Below are positions 15,938 to 24,386 of a DNA stretch of 64,000 nt, in pieces (the first letter of the stretch is position 1; each line of letters starts with the position of its first letter). Source of the DNA: MFZZ01 sp964582715. GTDB lineage: Bacteria; Patescibacteriota; Microgenomatia; UBA1406; GWC2-37-13. The stretch spans positions 248,001 through 312,000 of the forward strand of contig CAZOSM010000001.1 in the NCBI GenBank assembly GCA_964582715.1, given 5' to 3'. Under the pieces are notes generated by a model that saw nothing but the letters and a program-made list of their open reading frames with translations, made no database searches and was not told the DNA's origin. Position numbers and translations under genes: made by a program.

Positions 15938-17695
15938 ATGTGTGGTATTTTTGGATATATTGGCACTGAGCAACAATCTGGAAATACAATTCTGGATGGG
16001 TTAAAGACACTTGAGTATCGAGGTTACGATTCATGGGGTGTTGCAGTAAAAAGAATAAATGGATCTCTTTTTATGGAGAAACACACCGGCAAAATTGGCA
16101 ATGCAAGCTTACCTCAAATTGAGACTCTCATGGGTATTGGTCATACGCGTTGGGCAACCCATGGTGGTGTTACTAAAAACAATGCTCATCCACACCAGGC
16201 GTGTACAAAGGATGTCATAGTTGTGCACAACGGTATTGTCGAAAATTTTGAAGAACTTAAAAAACAACTTCTTAAAACAGGACACTCTTTTAAATCCGAA
16301 ACAGACTCAGAGGTCATTGCACACCTTCTTGAAGAAGAGATGAAGACAGAAAAAAACCTTTTAAAAGTAGTCCAGAGTACATGGTCCAAATTAACTGGAA
16401 TGAATGCTGTAATTGCCTTTTTCCCAAAGGCTGAATCTATTTATGTGATTAAAAATGGTTCACCCATTGTATTTGGAAAAGACCAACATGGATTTTATAT
16501 CGCCTCAGATAGCTCGGCACTTATTACCCATACAAAACAGGTGTACTTTTTAGAAGATAATGATCTCCTGAAAATTACAAAAGAAGAAGCACATTTATAT
16601 AACAAAAATAAAAAAACAGAACTCACCTTTACTACACTTCAGTACGATGCAGAAGATGCAAAGCTTGGCAAATATGATCACTTTATGCTCAAGGAAATTT
16701 TTGAGCAGCCACGCATTTTAGAGAATATTGTAGAAACTCAAACTAAACAGATCAAAGAAGTAGCAAGTCGTATCAAGGAAGCATTTGGCACCTATGTTAT
16801 TGGCTGTGGCACAGCTTCATATGCTTGTTTGGCCGGGACATATTTATTTTCTAAAATTGCATCCCGCCATGTTAATAATGCAGTTGCTTCTGAGTTTACC
16901 TACTCACTCGATTTCCTCAAAGGGAAGTCTCTTGTTATCGCTCTTTCACAATCTGGAGAAACAATTGATCTTATCTCTAGTGTGATGAATGCCAAAAAGA
17001 AAAAGGCTCAGATTATTGCGATTACCAATGCACTTGGCTCAACCTTATATCGACAAGCAGACTTTAATATGCTTCTGAATGCTGGTCCAGAAAAAGCTGT
17101 CGCTTCAACCAAAGCATATACATCTAAAATTGCTTTGCTATACCTTATTGCACATGAATTGAATTATTCTCTTTCCGAAGGGAAACAGAATTTAACCAAA
17201 GCTATTGGTGAAATAAAACATGTACTCAAAAGGAAAGATAGATTCAAGGAAATGACAAAACACATGAAAAACCAGGAACATATTTTTGTTCTGGGAAGAG
17301 GTATTTCATATGCTGCTGCACTAGAGGCAGCACTCAAAATTAAAGAGGTCTCTTATATTCATGCTGAAGGGTTTGCAGCCGGAGAACTAAAACATGGAGT
17401 TATTGCACTCATTGAGAAAAAAACTCCCGTCATTATTTTTAATCCAGAAGATGAGACATATGAAGACACCTTGTCGTCTGCTCATGAAGTAAAAGCACGA
17501 GGTGCATATGTCATTGGCATTTCGAATAAACCAAATGATATTTACGATGAATATATTGAAGTAAAAAATTGTGGAGATGCTACTATTATTCCAAATGTCG
17601 TAATAGCTCAGCTTTTAGGCTATTATCTCGCATTAGCAAAGGGTTATGACCCCGATAAACCTCGTAATCTTGCAAAGAGTGTAACTGTTAAGTAA
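15938..17695 (+). CDS. glmS: glutamine-fructose-6-phosphate aminotransferase
   Basis: Makes glucosamine-6-phosphate from fructose-6-phosphate and glutamine, the first step to UDP-GlcNAc and peptidoglycan. The N-terminal Cys2 (MCGIFGYIG) is the glutaminase nucleophile, with TRWATHGG and HNGIVENF following. Two SIS sugar-isomerase domains follow (CGTASYACLAG, then SQSGETIDLI; second around residues 435-575). The C-terminus ends DPDKPRNLAKSVTVK, as in the family. At 585 aa it is slightly short of the usual 600-610. Confidence 0.97.
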   Translation: MCGIFGYIGTEQQSGNTILDGLKTLEYRGYDSWGVAVKRINGSLFMEKHTGKIGNASLPQIETLMGIGHTRWATHGGVTKNNAHPHQACTKDVIVVHNGIVENFEELKKQLLKTGHSFKSETDSEVIAHLLEEEMKTEKNLLKVVQSTWSKLTGMNAVIAFFPKAESIYVIKNGSPIVFGKDQHGFYIASDSSALITHTKQVYFLEDNDLLKITKEEAHLYNKNKKTELTFTTLQYDAEDAKLGKYDHFMLKEIFEQPRILENIVETQTKQIKEVASRIKEAFGTYVIGCGTASYACLAGTYLFSKIASRHVNNAVASEFTYSLDFLKGKSLVIALSQSGETIDLISSVMNAKKKKAQIIAITNALGSTLYRQADFNMLLNAGPEKAVASTKAYTSKIALLYLIAHELNYSLSEGKQNLTKAIGEIKHVLKRKDRFKEMTKHMKNQEHIFVLGRGISYAAALEAALKIKEVSYIHAEGFAAGELKHGVIALIEKKTPVIIFNPEDETYEDTLSSAHEVKARGAYVIGISNKPNDIYDEYIEVKNCGDATIIPNVVIAQLLGYYLALAKGYDPDKPRNLAKSVTVK

Positions 17696-17712
17696 ATTCA
17701 GTAAATTCTTGC

Positions 17713-17718
17713 TATAAT
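17713..17718 (+). promoter_or_regulatory. extended -10 of the ABC exporter
   Basis: TGCTATAAT (extended -10), 6 nt before the ATG at 17725. The predicted mRNA is leaderless. The same TGC-TATAAT string precedes alaS. Confidence 0.6.
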
Positions 17719-17724
17719 TCCTGA

Positions 17725-18651
17725 ATGGATGTTCTAGAGGTCAAAAACCTTACTAAAAAATTCAAAGACTTCGTTGCAGTAGACTCGATTTCATTTTCTC
17801 TTAAGAAAGGAGAAATTCTTGGTTTACTGGGGCCAAATGGCGCCGGTAAAACCACAACGATTCAGATGCTTTTAGGCGTTTTAACAGCTACTTCTGGTAG
17901 TATCTCCTATTTTGGTAAAAATTTTTTTACTCATCGCGAAGAGATTCTGGAACGGGTAAATTTCTCTACAACCTATACCAATTTACCATGGAATCTCACA
18001 GTGAAGGAAAATTTTCATTACACTTCCTACTTGTATAACATAAAAGATAGAAATAAGGCTGTAGATGAAGTAATAGAAATATTTAGACTTAAAGAATTGG
18101 AAAAACAAATTCTTTCTGAGTTATCTGCTGGTCAGCTCACCAGAGTAAATTTAGCAAAAGCATTTATTAATAATCCAGATATCTTGCTTCTTGATGAGCC
18201 AACTGCCAGTTTAGACCCAGAAATAGCACAATACATTAGGAGTTTTATCCTATCGAAAAGGTCAGAAAAAAATCTTTCTATTATTTTTACCAGTCACAAC
18301 ATGGCTGAAGTTGAAGAAGTATGTGACCGAATTATGTTTATCAATAACGGCAAAATTGTCTCAGATGACACTCCAAAAAACCTTATGAAAAGTATGGATA
18401 TTGCACACCTTAAATTGAAGATTGATAACAAAAAAGAACGAATTCTATTTGATTATGCCAAAAAAATAAATCGCGGAGTTACCTTTGAAAACCGAGAATA
18501 TAAAATTGATCTACAAGAAAAGGAAGTTCCTGGCCTTTTGGCAGAACTCTATAAAAAGGACGTTTTTATATATGAAATAAATATCGAAAAACCAGATTTA
18601 GAAGATTACTTTATGCAGATTGCAAGTGAAAACAAAAACAAAGAACTATGA
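17725..18651 (+). CDS. ABC-2 type exporter, ATP-binding protein
   Basis: 308 aa. Walker A is GPNGAGKTT near residues 37-45, the signature is LSAGQLTRVNLA (variant of LSGGQ), Walker B is ILLLDEPTASLDP, and the switch region is TSHNMAEVEEVCDR. A C-terminal extension of about 90 residues follows, as in DrrA/NatA-like exporters. It overlaps the following permease by 4 nt. The substrate is unknown; lipids, polysaccharides or drugs are typical of the class. Confidence 0.92.
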   Translation: MDVLEVKNLTKKFKDFVAVDSISFSLKKGEILGLLGPNGAGKTTTIQMLLGVLTATSGSISYFGKNFFTHREEILERVNFSTTYTNLPWNLTVKENFHYTSYLYNIKDRNKAVDEVIEIFRLKELEKQILSELSAGQLTRVNLAKAFINNPDILLLDEPTASLDPEIAQYIRSFILSKRSEKNLSIIFTSHNMAEVEEVCDRIMFINNGKIVSDDTPKNLMKSMDIAHLKLKIDNKKERILFDYAKKINRGVTFENREYKIDLQEKEVPGLLAELYKKDVFIYEINIEKPDLEDYFMQIASENKNKEL

Positions 18652-19433
18652 AACTAACTCATATTTACGCCATTTTACTTAGAAATATATACGTATTAAG
18701 AAGAAGCTACGACAGGCTTTCTGATTCATTTTACTGGGTTACCCTTGATCTTGTCTTATGGGGAATTACTGGTGCGTACTTCCAAAGGTTAACTCCAGAC
18801 TTCCAGTCAGTTCTTTTTATGCTTATATCCGGAGTGGTTTTCTGGAATATAACATATCGTGTACAAGCTGATGTGACAATCAGTATATTAGAAGAACTAT
18901 GGAATAAAAACTTAATTAATCTGTTTGTCTCTCCTCTTACATTTAAAGAGTTCTTGGCTGCACTTGTATCGCTAGGTATTATTAAAGCTACCATCAGTTT
19001 AGCTTTCGGATCGCTTATTGCATTTCTCTTATTTAAACTCAATATTTTCTTTTACTCTTTCCATTTGTTACCTATCTTCTTTTTACTCATGCTGAGTGGT
19101 TTATGGGTGGGGTTCCTCATCTCGAGTGTTATATTAAAATATGGAACACGCGTACAGACATTTGCTTGGACATTTGTGTATGTCCTATCACCCTTTTCTG
19201 CAATTTATTACCCCCTTGATGTGCTACCCACATGGGCACAAACTATCTCAAAAGCTATACCGACAAGTTATATTTTTGAAGAATCAAGAAGACTCCTTAT
19301 GACTGGAGAGATATATTATCACAACCTATTCATCTCTTTAGTACTCAGTTTAGTTTATATTGTACTAACCTTCACCATGTTGAACCGCAGCTTTAGGAGT
19401 GTTTTGAATAAAGGACTAGTGAAGGTGTATTAG
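18648..19433 (+). CDS. ABC-2 type exporter, permease
   Basis: 261 aa with about six hydrophobic helices. The segment with SPFSAIYYPLDVLPTWAQ followed by PTSYIFEESRRLL matches the conserved region near the end of ABC-2 permeases. The start overlaps the ATPase stop (ATGA). Its stop overlaps the convergent secA stop by 4 bp, so the two transcription units meet tail to tail. Confidence 0.9.
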   Translation: MKLTHIYAILLRNIYVLRRSYDRLSDSFYWVTLDLVLWGITGAYFQRLTPDFQSVLFMLISGVVFWNITYRVQADVTISILEELWNKNLINLFVSPLTFKEFLAALVSLGIIKATISLAFGSLIAFLLFKLNIFFYSFHLLPIFFLLMLSGLWVGFLISSVILKYGTRVQTFAWTFVYVLSPFSAIYYPLDVLPTWAQTISKAIPTSYIFEESRRLLMTGEIYYHNLFISLVLSLVYIVLTFTMLNRSFRSVLNKGLVKVY

Positions 19434-22165
19434 TTCGGATAATGACACTTCTTATACTTCTTGCCGCTTCCGCACCAGCAAGGATCATTTCTGCCAATCT
19501 TCTTTTTTTTAGCCGGCATTTTGAGATCAACTGGCTTTTTGGGTTCTGGCTGGGCTTGTTTTGGCTGAGGTACCTTTTCTTCTGCTCCTTTTTTAAATGG
19601 ATTAATACGTGAAGCAGATTGAAGCACAACTGGCTGATCCTCTTGCTGTGCAGCATGGAAATGATCATCATGCTTTTCAACCTGTACCCGCATAATACGA
19701 CGGATAGATTCATATTGTATGGATGAAAGCAATTGCTCAAACATACGGAATGCTTCATTCTTATACTCAACAAGTGGATCCATCTGTGCATATCCACGTA
19801 AGTTAATACCTTCACGCAAGTCATCTATCGCAGATAAATGCTGTGTCCAGTATTGATCAAAAGTACTCAAAAATAATGAGCGCACGACCTGATACCACAT
19901 TTCTTTCCCAATCTTCTTTTCTTGTCCTTCAAACTTCTTTTCGGCTTCGGACATAAGTAATTCAATTGCTTTCTGCTGATCCAGATTTTCAATATGTTCT
20001 TGTAATTTATTTGTCTTTATATCCAACAGAAGTTCTACATCTTTTTCAAACTGTTCCTGCATTTTAGGATCAGACTCTTGTAGTGCAAAAAAGCTTGCTG
20101 TCATGGTTTGGACATGTTCTTCTACCATTCCAAAGAATGTATCATAAAACTTGTCGGGATCTTTTTCCGGAAGAAGCAACATTTTTCTTCTAAGTGAATA
20201 CAAAATCTCTCTTTGCTTATTGAGAACATCATCGTATTCAACAAGATGCTTTCTGATATCAAAATTAAAGCCTTCGACTTTTACCTGAGCTTGTTCTATC
20301 GCACGAGAAACCATCGGATGGCTTAATGGCTGATCTTCTGGGAAATTAAGCATTGTCATCATTCTTGAGATCTGTTCTCCTCCAAAAATACGCATGACAT
20401 CATCTTCCAAAGATACAAAAAACTGTGTTTCTCCCGCATCCCCCTGACGGCCGGCACGACCTCTTAACTGATTATCTATACGCCTTGATTCATGACGTTC
20501 GGTACCCACAACATACAATCCACCAGCCTCCAAGACTTCATCATGTTCCTTTTGCCAGGCAGCCAATGCTTTTTCATAGGCCGCTTCTGTTTTATAATTA
20601 TCGCGCTGAACTTCTCCACCCAAAACGATATCAACTCCTCGCCCTGCCATGTTTGTGGCAACAGTTACTGCACCTTTTTTACCTGCTTGGGCAATAATAT
20701 GAGCTTCCCGTTCATGATTCTTTGCATTCAAAAGTTCATGTGGAATACCTTTTTGTTGCAAAAGTTTTGCCAGTCTTTCATTTTTATCAATAGAGGTAGT
20801 ACCTACAAGTACCGGGCGACCTTTTTTATATTGCTCCACAATTGCATTTGCAACTGCCTCATACTTTGCTTTCTCTGTTTTAAAAATAAGATCTGGGTGA
20901 TCTATACGGATATTAGGTCTATGTGTAGGTACAATAAACACATCAGCTTTATAGATTTTATTGAATTCTTCTGCCTCTGTTGCGGCAGTTCCGGTCATAC
21001 CAGCAAGCTTTTCATAACCCCTAAAGTAATTCTGAAGAGAAACTGTTGCAAGTGTTCGTGACTCCTGTTTGATTGTGACGCCTTCTTTAGCTTCAATAGC
21101 CTGATGAAGCCCCTCAGAAAAACGACGTCCTTCAAGCAGTCGGCCCGTAAATTCATCTACAATAACCACTTCATCACCACGGACAATATAATCCTTATCA
21201 TTTTTAAATAATGTATTTGCTTTCAGTGCTGCTTCTACATGAAATAAGGTATCAAAATCCTGTTCATATACATTAGTCACTCCAAGCATTTTTTCGATAT
21301 GCTCAATACCTTTTTCTGTTAAGTGAGCTGTGCGAAGTTTTTCATCGATAATATAGTCTTCTTCATTAAGACGTTTCACTATTTTGGCGTAATCATAATA
21401 TTTTGAGGTATCTTGCTCATATGGTGCAGAAATAATATGAGGAGTCCGAGCTTCATCGATAAGTACTGAGTCTGCTTCATCGACTATGGCATAATGAAAA
21501 CCTCGCTGCACAATGCGATCTGGAGTGTTTGCCATGTTATCTCGAAGGTAATCAAAACCAAACTCTGAGTTAATACCATACGTGATATCTGCATCATATG
21601 CTTCTTTTCTTGAAATTGGTTTTAAGTGCTCAAGACGAGGATCAAAACCACTTGGATCTTTAAACTCCGGATCGAATATAAGCGATTGTCCAGAGATAAG
21701 AGCAGATGTTTTCATACCAAGAAGATGAAAGATATTGCCCATCCAACCTGCGTCTCGCCTTGCCAGATAATCATTCACTGTAACAAGATGAGCTCCTTTA
21801 CCTGTTAATGCGTTTAAATATAATGCAGTGGTTGCAGTAAGTGTTTTACCTTCTCCAGTTTTTTGTTCAATCACTTTCCCTTCATGAAGAGCAATTCCTG
21901 CCATAAGCTGCACATCATAATGACGCTGGTTTAGGCTGCGTCTTGCTGCTTCTCGCACCAGTGCATATGCCCATGGAAGTGCTTCTTCTAACGTTTTTTT
22001 CCCATCTTGAATTTGCTTTTTAAGCTTTTCAGTTTCCTTGGGAAAATCAGCGTCTTTTAAACTACGAGCTTTATCTTCGAAGGAATTAATTTCTCCGACT
22101 ATCGATTGATACTGATTGATCTGCTTTTGGTTATAATCAAAAAACTTTGTTATGAATGAAAACAT
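19430..22165 (-). CDS. secA: preprotein translocase ATPase SecA
   Basis: Motor that drives unfolded proteins through SecYEG. 911 aa, complete: Walker A TGEGKTLTA near residue 103, DEADSVLIDEARTP, then GRAGRQGD in the second ATPase domain. The C-terminal tail ends in the zinc-binding SEC-C motif DPCWCGSGKKYKKCH, which in other bacteria contacts SecB or the ribosome. A 99-bp A+T-rich gap precedes the ATG. It contains CTAG-bounded inverted repeats and no promoter I would trust. Confidence 0.98.
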   Translation of the reverse strand: MFSFITKFFDYNQKQINQYQSIVGEINSFEDKARSLKDADFPKETEKLKKQIQDGKKTLEEALPWAYALVREAARRSLNQRHYDVQLMAGIALHEGKVIEQKTGEGKTLTATTALYLNALTGKGAHLVTVNDYLARRDAGWMGNIFHLLGMKTSALISGQSLIFDPEFKDPSGFDPRLEHLKPISRKEAYDADITYGINSEFGFDYLRDNMANTPDRIVQRGFHYAIVDEADSVLIDEARTPHIISAPYEQDTSKYYDYAKIVKRLNEEDYIIDEKLRTAHLTEKGIEHIEKMLGVTNVYEQDFDTLFHVEAALKANTLFKNDKDYIVRGDEVVIVDEFTGRLLEGRRFSEGLHQAIEAKEGVTIKQESRTLATVSLQNYFRGYEKLAGMTGTAATEAEEFNKIYKADVFIVPTHRPNIRIDHPDLIFKTEKAKYEAVANAIVEQYKKGRPVLVGTTSIDKNERLAKLLQQKGIPHELLNAKNHEREAHIIAQAGKKGAVTVATNMAGRGVDIVLGGEVQRDNYKTEAAYEKALAAWQKEHDEVLEAGGLYVVGTERHESRRIDNQLRGRAGRQGDAGETQFFVSLEDDVMRIFGGEQISRMMTMLNFPEDQPLSHPMVSRAIEQAQVKVEGFNFDIRKHLVEYDDVLNKQREILYSLRRKMLLLPEKDPDKFYDTFFGMVEEHVQTMTASFFALQESDPKMQEQFEKDVELLLDIKTNKLQEHIENLDQQKAIELLMSEAEKKFEGQEKKIGKEMWYQVVRSLFLSTFDQYWTQHLSAIDDLREGINLRGYAQMDPLVEYKNEAFRMFEQLLSSIQYESIRRIMRVQVEKHDDHFHAAQQEDQPVVLQSASRINPFKKGAEEKVPQPKQAQPEPKKPVDLKMPAKKKKIGRNDPCWCGSGKKYKKCHYPN

Positions 22166-22264
22166 GTAAAATTTAAGAATAATTAATAGTATCTATAAAT
22201 CACTAGCTTACTCCACTAGCTCTGGCTAATCAAGATATCAAACTAGTTCTAAGTTAAAGAAGAA

Positions 22265-22975
22265 TTACTGGATAAAATATTCATTGGGGATAATGACAAT
22301 CCGTTCTGCATCATATCGTGTGCTTTTCTGATTTTCCAGATTGGTTTTTACCACAACGTGTATAGAATCACCTTCTTTTAACTTTGAAAATCCAATTTTT
22401 TCCAACTCAAGAGATGTAATATTGAGCATCTGTTGAGATGTTTGGGTTTGGATATCTAATGTATAGTTTGTTTTATCTAAAGAAACGATATTAACCGTAT
22501 AATCATCGCTGTTAACCTCAGTTATTTTACCGGAAATGATACTATACGATTGATCACGATACACTGCATTTGCAGTAATTTCGTCACCAATATCCGGCCC
22601 CAGAACGAATATATAATCTCCTTTTTCGATATCTTCCTGTTCAAGATCCCGTGTTGCAGTTCCTGCTATTTCATAATACTGAGTTAGTGTTTCATCTAAA
22701 GAAATGGTTTTCTTATCTCCATCTTGCACAATAACGAGAGATTTATCTGTGACACTTTCTACTATCCCAGCAGTAGCTTTTTTTTGTTCACCCTTAAGTT
22801 CTGAGACTGTTTCTGCAACTTTTTCCTTTAGTTTGTCTACCTCATCATCTAGTTCTTTTCCAGTAGGTGTTGGTGCTTCTACAGTAGGCTTCCCCGAAGG
22901 AGTTGATTGAGCAACAACTGGCATTACCACAATGCCTGCAATAAGAAGTGCGACTAAGTAAAACGGATATTTCAT
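22265..22975 (-). CDS. secreted protein, DUF5666-like
   Basis: 236 aa. A signal peptide (KYPFYLVALLIAGIVVMPVVAQS) is followed by a Pro/Thr linker and a helical Glu/Lys segment. Two beta-rich modules then follow, in which the words ITEVNSDDYTVNI and VTDKSLVIVQDG resemble DUF5666 repeats. It is probably surface attached. It overlaps the upstream Ig-like gene by 4 nt (ATGA), so the two form an envelope pair. The function is unknown, and the family call is from memory of the pattern. Confidence 0.7.
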   Translation of the reverse strand: MKYPFYLVALLIAGIVVMPVVAQSTPSGKPTVEAPTPTGKELDDEVDKLKEKVAETVSELKGEQKKATAGIVESVTDKSLVIVQDGDKKTISLDETLTQYYEIAGTATRDLEQEDIEKGDYIFVLGPDIGDEITANAVYRDQSYSIISGKITEVNSDDYTVNIVSLDKTNYTLDIQTQTSQQMLNITSLELEKIGFSKLKEGDSIHVVVKTNLENQKSTRYDAERIVIIPNEYFIQ

Positions 22976-23397
22976 TCTTCAACATAATAAATTTGTAACG
23001 TAATCTCTTGTGGTGTACTACTCTCAGAATAACTACTGATACTTACTATGTTTTCGCCGAGCGCAAGTGGGAATTTGACAGAAAAATCCTGCTTCTCATT
23101 TTTAAATACCTGGTTACTCACAGGAGATTGAATAACCATAAGGCTATTGGGTTCAGCTTTTCCTTTAATCTGAACCTCCTTTTCATGCACAACTACGTTT
23201 TCAGAAGGGGTAGATACAGTTAATACTGTCTGGCTACTTGAAACTGCTGTGTTTACTACTTTTGTATCTTCGGTATCTCCAGAAACAGGTATTACTTTGG
23301 TTTCTTGGCCACTATTTGACTTAAAAAGGACAAAGAGGCCAATACCTCCCCCTAAAATAATGCCAATTACTATAGCAAAAATCGTTTCCCTTTTCAT
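22972..23397 (-). CDS. membrane-anchored Ig-like (glucodextranase B-like) protein
   Basis: 141 aa. An N-terminal membrane anchor (residues 5-26) is followed by a linker and one beta-sandwich domain of about 90 residues. The words VTVSTPSEN..., VQIKGKAEPNSLMVI and FPLALGENIVSI are typical of bacterial Ig-like domains of the glucodextranase B type. It probably displays or binds at the cell surface. A GGAAG 8-10 nt before the ATG could act as ribosome binding site, one of few in the window. First gene of a two-gene unit. Confidence 0.7.
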   Translation of the reverse strand: MKRETIFAIVIGIILGGGIGLFVLFKSNSGQETKVIPVSGDTEDTKVVNTAVSSSQTVLTVSTPSENVVVHEKEVQIKGKAEPNSLMVIQSPVSNQVFKNEKQDFSVKFPLALGENIVSISSYSESSTPQEITLQIYYVEE

Positions 23398-23452
23398 AAC
23401 TTACTTCCAAATTCTATATATGTATAAATTAAAAGAGTTACATTCTATCAGA

Positions 23453-24361
23453 TTATGATAATGAATGTGCCAACACCTTTGGTATATTGTGGATTAGATC
23501 TATCATATTATACCAGTAGAGATTATCTCTCTTTAAGTCATCTGCTGCTAGCTTTTCCATATAAGAGGCCACTACTGCAGAAGTAAGCGCATCATTTTTA
23601 GTAAAAAAAGAGACTGTCAGACCAGCAAGAACATCTCCAGACCCACCTTTTGTAAGTCCTTGGTTACCACCTTGTACAATGATTGTTTGCTCACCATCAG
23701 TAATGATATCATCAATCGCTTTCAATAAAATAGTACAATGGTATTCTTTTGCATAATGTCTTGCCCGTTCAGCCTTTTCTTCAACTGGCAACTCGGTTAT
23801 CTTTTCCCTGAATAGCTTTTCAAACTCACCTTGATGAGGTGTAACAATACATCGTTCATTCATATCTTTGAGCCAGTCGGCATCCATCATCTGCAAGGCT
23901 CCTGCGTCTATAACAAACTTCTTGTCTGGAAAATGTTTTAAAAGATAATATGTGAGTTGACGACCATACTCAGCTTCATCTGTAATCCGCAACACATCGT
24001 CAAAACTCTCAACCTGTTCTTCTGCATTTGATTCTGATCGAACCATCCCTGGGCCAATAAGCACTGCATCATCTTCTGCCACATAATCCAGAAGATCTTT
24101 TTTATGAACAATAATGCCATTTCTAAAAGCAGTTTTTAGCTTGGTAAATATCTCAAGGTTTTCTTCTGTAGAACTATAATGCACCATATCAAGAAAGTGT
24201 GAAGCGACTTCTGCAGCCCATAACGAGGCTGCATGAAATAATGTTGATCCACCAATAATAAGGGCCTTCCCGTTTTGCCCTTTATGAGATTCTTGTTGTG
24301 GGATGACCAGCTTTTCTAAAAATGGCTTAATATCTTGTGGTTGTGATGTTTTTAAAATCAT
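23453..24361 (-). CDS. nnrD: ADP-dependent NAD(P)H-hydrate dehydratase
   Basis: Repairs hydrated NADH and NADPH. 302 aa, ribokinase-like fold: KGQNGKALIIGGST near the N-terminus, LIGPGM, VTPHQGEFEKLF and the ATP/ADP-site GGSGDVLAGL. The NnrE epimerase domain that is often fused is absent here. It is divergent from alaS, with only 25 bp between the start codons. The last codons run into the gap before the Ig-like gene. Confidence 0.9.
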   Translation of the reverse strand: MILKTSQPQDIKPFLEKLVIPQQESHKGQNGKALIIGGSTLFHAASLWAAEVASHFLDMVHYSSTEENLEIFTKLKTAFRNGIIVHKKDLLDYVAEDDAVLIGPGMVRSESNAEEQVESFDDVLRITDEAEYGRQLTYYLLKHFPDKKFVIDAGALQMMDADWLKDMNERCIVTPHQGEFEKLFREKITELPVEEKAERARHYAKEYHCTILLKAIDDIITDGEQTIIVQGGNQGLTKGGSGDVLAGLTVSFFTKNDALTSAVVASYMEKLAADDLKRDNLYWYNMIDLIHNIPKVLAHSLS

Positions 24362-24371
24362 ATTTTACTGC

Positions 24372-24383
24372 TATAATTGTACC
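24372..24383. promoter_or_regulatory. overlapping divergent -10 boxes, alaS / nnrD
   Basis: On the plus strand TGCTATAAT (hexamer 24372-24377) is 9 nt before the alaS ATG. On the minus strand TACAAT (about 24381-24376) overlaps it and faces nnrD, 14 nt before its ATG. The string TATAATTGTA thus serves both directions in 25 bp. Confidence 0.55.
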
Positions 24384-24386
24384 ACT

